A stretch of 64,000 bases of DNA from Lederbergia graminis. GTDB lineage: Bacteria; Bacillota; Bacilli; Bacillales; Bacillaceae_C. The notes beneath the pieces were generated by a model. That model did not search any database. It was not told the origin of the DNA and saw only the letters and a list, made by a program, of their open reading frames with translations. Both the position numbers and the translations under genes were made by a program. Every line of letters starts with the position of its first letter. The stretch's first letter is position 1. Shown here in pieces: positions 53,157 through 62,074 of the stretch. The stretch spans positions 62,001 to 126,000 of the forward strand of contig NZ_JBHSMC010000003.1 in NCBI RefSeq assembly GCF_042655485.1. Direction: 5' to 3'.

Positions 53157-53214
53157 TAAAGGAGCTTCCAATAAGTCATAATTATTGACTTGTTGGAAGT
53201 TCCTATCTTTTATA
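53157..53214 (+). terminator. Intrinsic terminator after the first GH66 gene
   Basis: GGAGCTTCCAATAAGTCA pairs with TGACTTGTTGGAAGTTCC, then TATCTTTTA. It shares its core with the hairpin at 32327-32374. Confidence 0.7.
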
Positions 53215-53231
53215 TCACCTTTTAACTCTGA

Positions 53232-53576
53232 CTGTTGATCTTCGCTACGACGGACACGTTGTACTAGTGCAGGCGTTGCCACAGGACGTGGTAATCTTAG
53301 CCTGCCAGGCACTCGCTTTCCGCGGGCTTGGAAATGCGTAAGGCGCCCGCCAATCGGCGACAAGCAAATGTTCTGAGACAATGAAAGGCGCTTTTTGCCT
53401 TTTTTGTCTCAGGTTATTTGACCTCGAGCCGATGGCGCCTTTAGCTAGACACGGTTCGGAAGCCTCTCCCTGCGGGTACAAGCGAGACAGGTGAGACCCT
53501 GCAAGGAGCTCAGCGACTGAAGCGGCTCACCGCTCGCCCCGCGGTAAGCGAAGCCGCCTGGAACGGAAATCAACAG
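53232..53576. repeat. GC-rich inverted-repeat element
   Basis: About 345 bp bounded by CTGTTGAT...ATCAACAG. The centre folds into a long hairpin (about 53343-53443): GGCGCC, CGGC, CAAAT and CTGAGACAA pair with TTGTCTCAG, ATTTG, GCCG and GGCGCC. Blocks such as CTCGCTTTCCGCGGG are shared with the MITE-like repeats at 18087 and 32936, so it is a larger relative or composite. It is far more GC-rich than the flanks. Apparent reading frames here are artefacts. Confidence 0.7.
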
Positions 53577-53601
53577 CTAAGTTTTACCATATTGCGAAAT
53601 T

Positions 53602-53782
53602 CAGGGACTTCTTCAGTGCCCTCCCGTACTTCCCACAGTCAATCATGTATACCAAAAATACACCACAGAGAACGGAAATAATGCTAGTGGTAGTTGTCTA
53701 TACGATTCATGTATAAGTTAGATTCAACTTTTTAAAGCTTTATTTTCATGGTAGGAGTCTCGTGCCTTCCGCTACAATCAAC
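53602..53782. other. Scrambled mobile-element debris
   Basis: The segment near 53602-53641 (GGGACTTCTTCAGTGCCCTC) looks like the end of an IS1182-type element as I remember them, and 53751-53782 (GGAGTCTCGTG...CGCTACAATCAAC) matches the right end of the MITE-like repeat. The order suggests that insertion and deletion events met here. IS identity is tentative. Confidence 0.35.
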
Positions 53783-53785
53783 ATT

Positions 53786-54061
53786 ATGCCTGAATTGATT
53801 ATGCATTTTTATAAAGAAGAAAATTTAAAAAAAGAACAAAAAAATCTTTTAAGAGGACTCGACAAAGTGCATGTCGAGTTTGGAATCGTTGCATTAGTAC
53901 ACAACCTATTGCGAGTAATAGCCATCCGCAAACTTACGTTCAGAGTAGAGCCAAAGAAATATAAAAACAAGTGGGAAAAACGGTCGTTTTATAATAGTGT
54001 CTTTTTTACCGATGTGATATATAAATCAGAAAAAAAGACACTATTTTGGTTAAATGAGTAA
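53786..54061 (+). pseudogene. IS1182-type transposase, C-terminal fragment
   Basis: About 90 codons remain. LLRGLDKVHVEFGIVALVHN-LLRVIA is the C-terminal signature of IS1182-family (DDE, IS5-like) transposases; everything upstream, including the catalytic triad, is missing and replaced by repeat sequence. It is a dead remnant between the first GH66 gene and the two-component system. Confidence 0.7.
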
Positions 54062-54063
54062 TT

Positions 54064-54077
54064 TGAAAGCGGTTAAT
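54064..54077 (+). promoter_or_regulatory. Weak cre-like site before the two-component genes
   Basis: TGAAAGCGGTTAAT matches 12 of 14 positions of the cre consensus, about 170 bp upstream of the sensor kinase start. Confidence 0.25.
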
Positions 54078-54250
54078 CGTAATATAAAACACCTTGCGAT
54101 TAATGTAAGCAGTTTCTTAAATTCTTGAGGAATAGGAAGATAATAATAGGTCCCTTGGCTTTAGTTGGATAAACAATGTTACAAAATTACTGAAATTCCA
54201 TTAAAATAGTTATATTACATCATTATAGAATGCAAAGAAGGGGCAACAAA

Positions 54251-56047
54251 ATGCCAAAGAAAATATTAGGAAATAGTATTAGTACAAAATTACTTCTTTC
54301 TATTATCGTTGTTGTATTAATTCCTACTACTTTTATAAGTGGTTTCTATTTTTTCTCTTCCTCCAATATCGTAAAAAATAATGTAAGAGAAACTTCCATG
54401 CAAATTGCAACGCAGGCGGCTGATTCTCTTTCTTTTATTTTTACAGTTGGCAGTGATTTATCTGATTTAATTTATAGCAATAAAGAAATTCAAGAGAGGA
54501 TGATGATGGAAAAGGAAGCAGAACTAGATCCAAAAATAAAGGAAAATAACACAAAGTTTATTACGGATTATCTGAATTCTCAAATTTACTCGAGTTCATT
54601 TGTCAGAATGATATATATCCTTAGATCTAATACAAACAGCTGGGGGAGCGGGTCATTTACACAGTTGAAATTATTAAATCAACCATTCGAATCTACTACT
54701 TGGTATAAGGAATCCTTAGTGAAGGATGGAGGAATTGTATGGCAAGGATTACAGTATGACCAATATAGTGGTGCCGCTGATCACGGGGATCTTGTTTTAC
54801 CAATTTCTCGAGTAATGAAGGATTTCGATACGATGGAAAATATAGGACTAATCCATGTTAGCATGGATGGAAAAACAATTTTAAAACAAATTGAACAGGT
54901 GAAGCTTGGAGAAACAGGGAAATTTTTTGTAGTTAATAAATTGGGCAAAATAATGATTGATAAAGACTTAGATAAGATTAACAAAACAATTAAAAATACT
55001 GAACTATTTGATGTAATAACAGATGGGAATTCACCTGAGTTTGAGTTTACACATTTGGATACGAAATATTATGGTGTTAGAAAAACGCTGACAAATGATT
55101 GGATTTTAATCGGAATCGTTCCAATGGAGGAAATTACCGGCGGGATTACAAATGTACAAAAAATTACACTAATTACAGCACTCATATTTACATTAATAGC
55201 TCTTGTTTTTGGATTCATCGCTGCAAAGCGTATGACAAATCCAATTAAAAAATTGACGAAACAAATGGTACAAGTTGGAAAAGGGAATTTCCAAACTACA
55301 ACTGAAATTCAGTCTAAGGACGAAATCGGTATATTGAGTAAGCAATTTAACCAAATGATTTTTCAAGTAGATAATTTAATGGAGCAAGTAAAGTTAGAAG
55401 AAAGTAAAAAAATGGAGGCGGAATTAAGAGCGCTTAACTACCGCATTAATCCTCACTTCTTGTTTAATACACTCAGTACCATCAATTGGCTCGTAAAGCT
55501 TGAGCAAACGGAAAAAGCTAGTGCCGCCTTAGCAGCTTTAAGTAAATTGTTAGAAGCAAGTATGGGAAAGAACGGTACTTTTGTAACATTGAAGGAAGAA
55601 CTAGATATTGTTAAGAAATTCCTTGTCATCCTTCAAATCCGCTATGATCAAACATTTAATTTACAAATATCAGCAGATGATGAAGTACTGGAAGAGTTAA
55701 TTCCGCGAATGCTAATTCAACCAATAATTGAAAACTCTGTTTTCCATGGAATTGTTCCAAAAGGTGTTTCTGGTGAGATTAAAATTAAGGTGCAGAAGTG
55801 TGAGGATGAAGGAATAAAAATTACAATTACAGATGATGGAATTGGATTCGATAGTAGTAAATTAAATAATTTGTCATTATCTAGTGAGAAGAAAGTTTCA
55901 TTTGTGGGGATAGGACTAACCCATGTATATGAATCTATTAGTTTATATTTTAACCCGAATTCCAATATGAAGATTGAAAGTAATTCAAATGGGACGCAGA
56001 CAATTTTAATATTGTACCCAAAAAACGGAGATGGACGTAATGTATAA
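54251..56047 (+). CDS. YesM-type sensor histidine kinase
   Basis: 598 residues from ATG behind AAGGGG. Membrane helices at about 13-35 and 305-325 enclose an extracellular sensor (double-Cache-like, 40-300). A HAMP domain (about 325-378), the His_kinase domain with LNYRINPHFLFNTLSTINWL, and the ATPase domain with IIENSVFHG and DDGIGFD follow. This HPK type partners with AraC-type response regulators next to sugar ABC genes. It probably senses extracellular oligosaccharide, directly or through a binding protein, and controls the locus. It overlaps the regulator gene by 8 bp. Confidence 0.95.
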   Translation: MPKKILGNSISTKLLLSIIVVVLIPTTFISGFYFFSSSNIVKNNVRETSMQIATQAADSLSFIFTVGSDLSDLIYSNKEIQERMMMEKEAELDPKIKENNTKFITDYLNSQIYSSSFVRMIYILRSNTNSWGSGSFTQLKLLNQPFESTTWYKESLVKDGGIVWQGLQYDQYSGAADHGDLVLPISRVMKDFDTMENIGLIHVSMDGKTILKQIEQVKLGETGKFFVVNKLGKIMIDKDLDKINKTIKNTELFDVITDGNSPEFEFTHLDTKYYGVRKTLTNDWILIGIVPMEEITGGITNVQKITLITALIFTLIALVFGFIAAKRMTNPIKKLTKQMVQVGKGNFQTTTEIQSKDEIGILSKQFNQMIFQVDNLMEQVKLEESKKMEAELRALNYRINPHFLFNTLSTINWLVKLEQTEKASAALAALSKLLEASMGKNGTFVTLKEELDIVKKFLVILQIRYDQTFNLQISADDEVLEELIPRMLIQPIIENSVFHGIVPKGVSGEIKIKVQKCEDEGIKITITDDGIGFDSSKLNNLSLSSEKKVSFVGIGLTHVYESISLYFNPNSNMKIESNSNGTQTILILYPKNGDGRNV

Positions 56048-57584
56048 CTTGATTATTGTAGATGACGAGCCAATTATAAGATTTGGTTTGAAAGCTTCCG
56101 TTAATTGGCATGGTGAAAATATTAACTTACTAGGTGACTTTACAAATGGAGAAGAAGCACTTAAAGCTATTAAAGATGAACGGATAGATATCTTAATAAC
56201 GGATATAAAGATGCCTGTAATGGATGGATTAACACTAATGAAAAAGATGCTAGCTATTAATCCAGACTTGAAGGTGATCCTAGTAAGCAGTCATACCGAT
56301 TTTGAGTATGTTCATGAAGGACTTAAATTAGGAGCAATTGACTACGTTTTAAAAGCAACGATGGAACCGCAAGAATTTGTAAACTTAATTAGGAAAACAG
56401 TTAAATTAATTGAAGAAAATCAATCGCTAAAACAAAAGGTGCAACTGGCAAAACAATCTGCACTTCAAGAGGAAAGACAGAAGCTGGAATTGTTTTTAAA
56501 GGAAATAATTATAGAAGGCAAAGAAGTGAAGCTACCACAAGCAGTTGAATGGCTTGAGAACAGGTGCGTAATCGTAACAGTGAGAATTAATAATCAACAA
56601 ATGGAAGAAGGGAAGTATGGATATTTACATAAAACCTTAATACTAGAAGATGTACAAAAATATCTGTATGAGCATACGGAACTATGTATTTGCTTTCCTA
56701 CCGGCAGTAGTGAGCTAATCTTTTTAGTTCCGGCGCCTCAAGATTCAAAGTATTTTATCGAAAAAGTGAAAAGAAATTTAGAGAATGTTATAGAATACAC
56801 GTTTACATTTGGATACTGTGAAATGGAGAGTTTATCTGGTGTAAAAGTAGGCTATGAAAATAGCCAAATAGCTAGTAGCCAACACTTCTATCTACCTGAT
56901 GAATTCGTTTTTAGTGATAAGCAAATCCAAGAAAAAGGTTTAGAGCCGTTAGATAGTAAATGGTTGAAACAGTTGCTTCTTCCATATGATAAGCAAAAGT
57001 TAATTGAATTTCTGGACGACCGGTTTGAAACGTACAATAGAAGTGGTTCTCAACCAGATGTGGTAAAAAAAGATGTGTGTGATTTGCTAAGTAAGATTTT
57101 TATCAAACATATTGATATTGATTACTTACTAGATAAGTATGAACAAATAAAAAAAACAGAGACATTAGTGCAATTAAAATCGACATTATTATCCCAAATC
57201 GAGGAATGTGTATCATTGGTTAGTGAAAGCAATCTGTCGACTAGTAATGATAATGAATTTATGATAAAAGCAGTAGATTATATTCATAAAAACTATACAA
57301 CAGATTTATCCTTAAATATGGTTGCTAACCATGTCCATATTAGCCGAAATTACTTTAGTGTTCTCTTCAAACAATATTATGGTAAGAACTTTATTGATTA
57401 TGTGATGGAACTACGGATAAAGAAAGCGAAAGAGTTATTAGAACAAACATCGTTAAAAGTTTATGAAGTTGCTGCTAAATCTGGCTTTAACGATGTCAAA
57501 TATTTTAGTAAATTATTTAAGAAAATGGTTGATTATTCACCAGTTGAATACAGGATTAAGTCACAACAATCGAGGGATTATTAA
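56040..57584 (+). CDS. YesN/AraC-type response regulator
   Basis: 514 residues; of two in-frame ATGs the one at 56040 has GGAG 9 nt upstream. Receiver domain 1-120 with acidic pair Asp8-Asp9, phospho-acceptor Asp55 in ILITDIKMPVMDG and the conserved lysine in YVLKATM. A middle region of about 250 residues follows, and the C-terminal AraC double helix-turn-helix covers about 410-510 (LSLNMVANHVHISRNYFSVL, VYEVAAKSGFNDVKYFSKLF). It likely activates the poor-(-35) promoter(s) of the glucan locus. Confidence 0.95.
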   Translation: MYNLIIVDDEPIIRFGLKASVNWHGENINLLGDFTNGEEALKAIKDERIDILITDIKMPVMDGLTLMKKMLAINPDLKVILVSSHTDFEYVHEGLKLGAIDYVLKATMEPQEFVNLIRKTVKLIEENQSLKQKVQLAKQSALQEERQKLELFLKEIIIEGKEVKLPQAVEWLENRCVIVTVRINNQQMEEGKYGYLHKTLILEDVQKYLYEHTELCICFPTGSSELIFLVPAPQDSKYFIEKVKRNLENVIEYTFTFGYCEMESLSGVKVGYENSQIASSQHFYLPDEFVFSDKQIQEKGLEPLDSKWLKQLLLPYDKQKLIEFLDDRFETYNRSGSQPDVVKKDVCDLLSKIFIKHIDIDYLLDKYEQIKKTETLVQLKSTLLSQIEECVSLVSESNLSTSNDNEFMIKAVDYIHKNYTTDLSLNMVANHVHISRNYFSVLFKQYYGKNFIDYVMELRIKKAKELLEQTSLKVYEVAAKSGFNDVKYFSKLFKKMVDYSPVEYRIKSQQSRDY

Positions 57585-57603
57585 CATATCAGGGGCTGAT
57601 TCA

Positions 57604-58857
57604 ATGAGAATGTGTTTGTTTATATTATGTTTGGCTATTGCATTACTTTCTGGATGTAATACTTCGATTATTAATGATAGCTCCGATATAAATAGGATGC
57701 CAACCCCAGTAGAACTTGTAATTTGGCATACGTATAGTGAAGAAGAAACTAGGATTTTTGAAAACGAAATAATTCCATTATTCGAAGAAGAGTTTCCTAA
57801 CATTATCATTAATGCAGTTGGGCGTCCTCCTAATGATCAGTTTAATAGGAGTCTTATTTCAAGAGCAGCTGCAAATAAAACGCCAGATATTGTCAGGATG
57901 GACAGCGTTCAACTACCATTTTATGCAGAGCATAATTTGATTTATCCTGTTAGTAATATGGAGGATTTTTCTAGTGTGAAAGAGAGATTTTTGCCTAGAC
58001 CACTTGAAACAGCGAAATACAAGGAAAAGTATTATGGATTACCACTTAACACGAATACAAAGGTTGCCATTTATAATAAAGCGCTTTTACAGCAGGCGGG
58101 TATGGAGCAACCTCCAGCATCATTATCTGAAGTGTTAGAAGTTGCACGGAATAATAATTATATAATATTAATGGCTGGTTTTGATACGTGGAGCAGCCTA
58201 CAATACTTCTATGCTTTTGGTGGGCAACTACTGGATCCAACAGCGACGAAAGCAGATGGTTATTTTAATAGTGAGGCTAGTATCGAAGCAATGGAGCAAT
58301 TATTGGAATTGTACGAAGCGAACGTCTTAGTTCCTAAGCATATGTCTTCCATTAATGATGCATGGGAAGATGTTATAGATGGTAAGTTATTGATGATTGA
58401 TGAAGGACCTTGGTATTATAGTATACGTTCCGAAGAAAAGCTTTCCGAGATTATGCACAAGACTGTATCAACTCCCTTTCCTGTTACCCGCGGAAACGCA
58501 GCTGTGTTAGGAGGGGAGAATCTAGTGATTATGAAAGGGACAAAGTATTTGGACGAGAGTTGGCAGTTTTTAAAATGGATGACAACTTCAAAACCACAAG
58601 AATTGATGTATAAAACAGGATTAATGCCAACTAATAAAGATGTTAAATTTAACCCCTTAACATTAGATTCACTATATTTCCAAAACTTTGCGATAGGACT
58701 AGATCTTGCATTTTTAAGACCTTCCATTGCAGAATGGAGCAAAATAGATCATATTTATGCTTCTTATATGAAGGAAATGTATGCAGGTAATATTGGAATT
58801 GAAGCAGGACTTGATGCGGCAACACTTGAAATTGATAATCTATTACAACAAAAATAA
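57604..58857 (+). CDS. Solute-binding lipoprotein, third of the locus
   Basis: 417 residues, ATG behind AGGGG; lipobox ALLSGCNTS (Cys18). Typical CUT1 sugar-binding protein: VELVIWHTYSEEETRIFE, RAAANKTPDIVRMDSVQLPF, GLPLNTNTKVAIYNKALL, DGKLLMIDEGPWYYS, ESWQFLKWMTTSKPQEL. It begins 20 bp after the response regulator, so it is co-transcribed with the sensor pair; binding proteins in such positions may feed ligand to the sensor as well as to a transporter. A terminator-like hairpin follows. Confidence 0.9.
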   Translation: MRMCLFILCLAIALLSGCNTSIINDSSDINRMPTPVELVIWHTYSEEETRIFENEIIPLFEEEFPNIIINAVGRPPNDQFNRSLISRAAANKTPDIVRMDSVQLPFYAEHNLIYPVSNMEDFSSVKERFLPRPLETAKYKEKYYGLPLNTNTKVAIYNKALLQQAGMEQPPASLSEVLEVARNNNYIILMAGFDTWSSLQYFYAFGGQLLDPTATKADGYFNSEASIEAMEQLLELYEANVLVPKHMSSINDAWEDVIDGKLLMIDEGPWYYSIRSEEKLSEIMHKTVSTPFPVTRGNAAVLGGENLVIMKGTKYLDESWQFLKWMTTSKPQELMYKTGLMPTNKDVKFNPLTLDSLYFQNFAIGLDLAFLRPSIAEWSKIDHIYASYMKEMYAGNIGIEAGLDAATLEIDNLLQQK

Positions 58858-58865
58858 AGAATAGT

Positions 58866-58904
58866 AAAGTAGCTTATTCCATGGAATGAGTTGCTTTTAT
58901 TTTT
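58866..58904 (+). terminator. Imperfect terminator after the third binding-protein gene
   Basis: AAAG-AGC-ATTCC pairs with GGAAT-GT-GCTTT across an ATGG apex, followed by TATTTTTT. Confidence 0.55.
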
Positions 58905-59091
58905 TGGTGTGATTTTTCAACAATAGCGTGTGCAAAATTATCAGAAGTCTAGTTTTGCTAAACATCTATCGTCTCCTGTATTAAACTTAACGTATAAATA
59001 TTAGTTTTGACTTTACTTAAGCAAACATCTTAGAAATTCTATCCCAGGAAAAGGGAATAAACTGTACAACAGGAAAGGTGGGCAATTTGTT

Positions 59092-60873
59092 GTGGGAAAA
59101 AGTGCATTAGCAAGAAATCGATTACAATCAAATCTATCAATAACGAAAGACAAGGCGATGTATTCACCTAATGATATGGTGGAAATTCAGGTCTATTATA
59201 CGAATGAAACAGGTTTTGAAATTACAGATGGTAGTATGGAGTTCAAATTGCATCATCTTGAAAATCAAGTAATGCCAACAATTACAACCACTTTTATGTG
59301 TGAAGAAAATGGTACTCTGCAATTGATAAAAGAATTACAAATGCCTGACATAGATTTTACAGGCTACTTATTAGTAGTTGATATTTTTAGTGAAGGAGAA
59401 AAACTTATTGCATCTACAACAATAGGTATAGATGTATCCTCTGAATGGATCAAGTTTCCTCGCTATGGATATGTTTGGGACTTTAGAGAAAATGTAAATA
59501 CTACGGAAAGAATTGAAAAGTTAAAGAGTTATCATATTAATGCCTTAGAATACTATGATTGGAAATATCGCCATCATAAACCAATTTCGGAAAACCTCGA
59601 TAAATGGGATGATTGGTCTGGGCGTCCAATTTACGGATCGACAATCCGGAATTATATCAAGGATGCAAAAGCAGTCAATATGGTTAATATGGCTTACAAC
59701 ATGGTATATGCAGCAACAAATGGGTATGAAGAGGATGGAGTAAAACAGGAATGGGCGTTATATTTTGCTGAAGATAACAATCGCGGTGAAGGTCATTTTA
59801 ACTTTAAAATGTCGGACTCCACTCCTACTGGAATTACTCACTTATTTTTCTTTGATATGAGAAATAAGGAGTGGCAGGAATATATTTTTGAACAACATTT
59901 AAAGGTATTCGAGGCATTTGATTTTGATGGATGGCATGGTGACACGGTAGGTGACTGGGGAAAGATGAAAAATGCAGCTGGGGAAACTTTGTATGTTACG
60001 GATACTTACACTGAGTTTCTTAATGCAGCTAAAAAGGTAATTGGGGACAAATACTTGGCTTTTAATCCTGTTGGTGCTAAAGGAATCGAAAATGTAAATA
60101 AAAGTGATGTAGATGTTCTTTATACGGAAATTTGGCCGTGGGATTATGATAGTGAAGGCTTACAATATGATAGTTATTATTCCTTAAAGAAGGAAATAGA
60201 ACAGTCTCGCAAGGAGAGCGGTGGAAAGTCGTTAGTTGTCCCAGCTTATATGAGTTATGACTATGGGGAGAAAAATCCAGGTAGCTTCTTTAATACTGCA
60301 GCTGTCATGCTCACAAATGCAACAGTATTTGCAGCGGGTGGTTCACGAATGGAATTAGGTGATAATGGAAATATGTTATGTAATGAATATTTCCCGGCGC
60401 AAAATTTAGTAATGAACGATGAACTACAAGCAAGAACTGTAAAACTATATGACTTTATTGTTGCCTATGAGAATTTACTACGTGATGGCCAAACAGAAAC
60501 AACAAATAGAATCGAGTTTCTTGGATATGCTAGTAGTTCCCTAGGTCAAGCAAATAAAGTTTGGTCCTTCGGAAAGAAGGATGAAAATTATGAGATCATT
60601 CACATAATAAATCTATTAGGTGTTTCTAGGAATGACTGGCGTGCAAATGATGGTGTGAAAGAAACCCCTACAAAAATAACCAACTTTGAAGTAAAATACT
60701 ATTATTCAAATGAAATAGATTCTGTTTGGATGGCCTCTCCTGATCTAAATGATGCGAAAGCAACTAATCTCTCCTTTACAAAGGGAAAAAATGAGAATGG
60801 TAATTTTATTCAATTTACTGTACCATCTCTTGAATATTGGGATATGATATTTATGAGAAAGTCAGAGGGGTAA
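59092..60873 (+). CDS. GH66 dextranase-type enzyme without signal peptide
   Basis: 593 residues from GTG (GGAAAGGTGGG upstream); there is no upstream in-frame start that would add an anchor, and the N terminus MGKSALARNRLQSN is hydrophilic. From residue 17 on it parallels the exported GH66 at 51287, with nucleophile Asp284 in DGWHGDTVGDWG and acid/base Glu346 in VLYTEIWPWD, and lacks a CBM35 insertion. The lack of an export signal suggests it acts on imported isomaltooligosaccharides in the cytoplasm. GH66 enzymes described so far are mostly secreted, so this is unusual. The start should be confirmed. Confidence 0.87.
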   Translation: MGKSALARNRLQSNLSITKDKAMYSPNDMVEIQVYYTNETGFEITDGSMEFKLHHLENQVMPTITTTFMCEENGTLQLIKELQMPDIDFTGYLLVVDIFSEGEKLIASTTIGIDVSSEWIKFPRYGYVWDFRENVNTTERIEKLKSYHINALEYYDWKYRHHKPISENLDKWDDWSGRPIYGSTIRNYIKDAKAVNMVNMAYNMVYAATNGYEEDGVKQEWALYFAEDNNRGEGHFNFKMSDSTPTGITHLFFFDMRNKEWQEYIFEQHLKVFEAFDFDGWHGDTVGDWGKMKNAAGETLYVTDTYTEFLNAAKKVIGDKYLAFNPVGAKGIENVNKSDVDVLYTEIWPWDYDSEGLQYDSYYSLKKEIEQSRKESGGKSLVVPAYMSYDYGEKNPGSFFNTAAVMLTNATVFAAGGSRMELGDNGNMLCNEYFPAQNLVMNDELQARTVKLYDFIVAYENLLRDGQTETTNRIEFLGYASSSLGQANKVWSFGKKDENYEIIHIINLLGVSRNDWRANDGVKETPTKITNFEVKYYYSNEIDSVWMASPDLNDAKATNLSFTKGKNENGNFIQFTVPSLEYWDMIFMRKSEG

Positions 60874-60909
60874 TAACAACTAACTATTTATCTAGCATTC
60901 TGTACCAAT

Positions 60910-60940
60910 GGGCATGCTCTGTTATGGGCATGTCCTTTTT
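60910..60940 (+). terminator. Intrinsic terminator after the second GH66 gene
   Basis: GGGCATGC pairs with GCATGTCC (one G-U), loop TCTGTTATGG, then TTTTT. Confidence 0.7.
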
Positions 60941-61165
60941 GTGGTTCATGTATCAATCTTAATATAGTCAGATGAATCAGAACGATAGTGTAATTTCCTG
61001 TAAATAAGACACTAATAAACGTAATATAATTGAATTAGTGCAATATGTTACGCAGTTCTGAATAGATAGACAATTTATCTTGTTAGTGGAAATGGATTAT
61101 GCTATCTTTTGTTTAGGGGTTATAAACTCAAGGGATAGAGAAGTTTCACTACCATTCTTTCTACT

Positions 61166-61190
61166 ACTTACTTCACTGAGTGAAATAAGT
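61166..61190 (+). promoter_or_regulatory. Near-perfect palindrome upstream of the first CBM surface protein
   Basis: ACTTACTTCACTGAGTGAAATAAGT is a 25-bp dyad with one mismatched pair, followed by TTTTTG. It may be an operator or a leader hairpin. Confidence 0.4.
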
Positions 61191-61326
61191 TTTTGTTTCT
61201 TAGTTTATAAGAATGATTGTTTGGAATCGTCTTCTATCTAATGATAAGGGGGGAAAACAGGGAATTAGTATTTATTTATACGTTTTCTACGACATTAAAT
61301 AAAAGAAATGAAAGGGGTTACGTAAA

Positions 61327-61977
61327 ATGAAAAAGAAATTATTCTCTATTTTTGTATTAACAATGTTACTATTATCTATCTCAGGTGTTGCTTTAGCTGC
61401 AGAAGGTAGTCATACGTTTGAAGCTGAATCTGGTACGTTTGATCCAGAAGATCAAGTAGAAAGAGGAGCAGTAGTGGAAGGCGAGGACAATGAATTTATC
61501 AGTGGCTTTCAAAATATTACAGCATCTTATACTGTCCCAGCTGAATTAGAGGCTGGAGAATACAAACTATCATTGCGTTATATTAGTGGAGTAAATCCTG
61601 AGGCAGCTCATTTAAAAGTTACTGTTGGCGATGCAAGTAAAGAAATTAAATGGGAACCAACTGGTGAAGGTGACTGGGATTGGGCAAACGCAAAAGTTTT
61701 AGATGCAGGTACTTGGGATGTGAATCCGGGAGATGTTATTACGTTACACACAGAAGGTACTGACCCGTATATTCAAATTGATACATTAACACTAACTTCT
61801 TCAGCTGCTGGTGAGCAACCTGTCGAAGATGAAGGTGACGAGAATAATGAGGAAGCAGGTTCTGTAGATAATCCTGAAACTGGTGACACTGGTGTTGCAA
61901 TGTACATCGTTCTTTCTGGATTGGCATTAGTTGCTTTTACTGGATTATTTTTCTATAGGAAAAAAGCTACTAACTAA
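61327..61977 (+). CDS. Wall-anchored protein with one CBM-like domain (NPETG)
   Basis: 216 residues. Signal peptide about 1-24 (ends VALAAEG). Residues about 26-158 form a beta-sandwich carbohydrate-binding-like domain (HTFEAESGTFDPEDQ, NITASYTVPAELEAGEYKLS, IKWEPTGEGDWDWANAKVLD). An acidic linker, sorting motif NPETG at 182-186, hydrophobic segment and basic tail FYRKKATN complete it. The motif fits class B sortase substrates rather than LPxTG. AAAGGGG before the ATG. It resembles the second domain of the next gene product closely, so the two arose by duplication. Confidence 0.85.
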   Translation: MKKKLFSIFVLTMLLLSISGVALAAEGSHTFEAESGTFDPEDQVERGAVVEGEDNEFISGFQNITASYTVPAELEAGEYKLSLRYISGVNPEAAHLKVTVGDASKEIKWEPTGEGDWDWANAKVLDAGTWDVNPGDVITLHTEGTDPYIQIDTLTLTSSAAGEQPVEDEGDENNEEAGSVDNPETGDTGVAMYIVLSGLALVAFTGLFFYRKKATN

Positions 61978-61997
61978 TTAAATTGTATAACTACTAA

Positions 61998-62034
61998 ATT
62001 TGCAGTCATGGGATATAACCGTGGCTGCATTTTA
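61998..62034 (+). terminator. Hairpin between the two surface-protein genes
   Basis: TGCAGTCATGG pairs with CCGTGGCTGCA (with G-U pairs), followed by TTTTAG. The weak tail suggests partial read-through. Confidence 0.5.
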
Positions 62035-62074
62035 GTAAGGACAAACTATTTTTAAGGGAGAGACGGGGGATATA

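Larger units (their letters stand above)
60874..61326. other. Intergenic region before the wall-anchored proteins
   Basis: About 450 bp. It holds the terminator at 60910-60940 and a 25-bp near-perfect palindrome at 61166-61190, annotated separately. No credible gene; a -10/-35 pair for the next gene is not obvious. Confidence 0.5.

Noticed and set aside
53106..53481. Minus-strand frames in the GC-rich repeat
   Set aside because: They follow the inverted repeat structure, have no RBS and no protein family resemblance.
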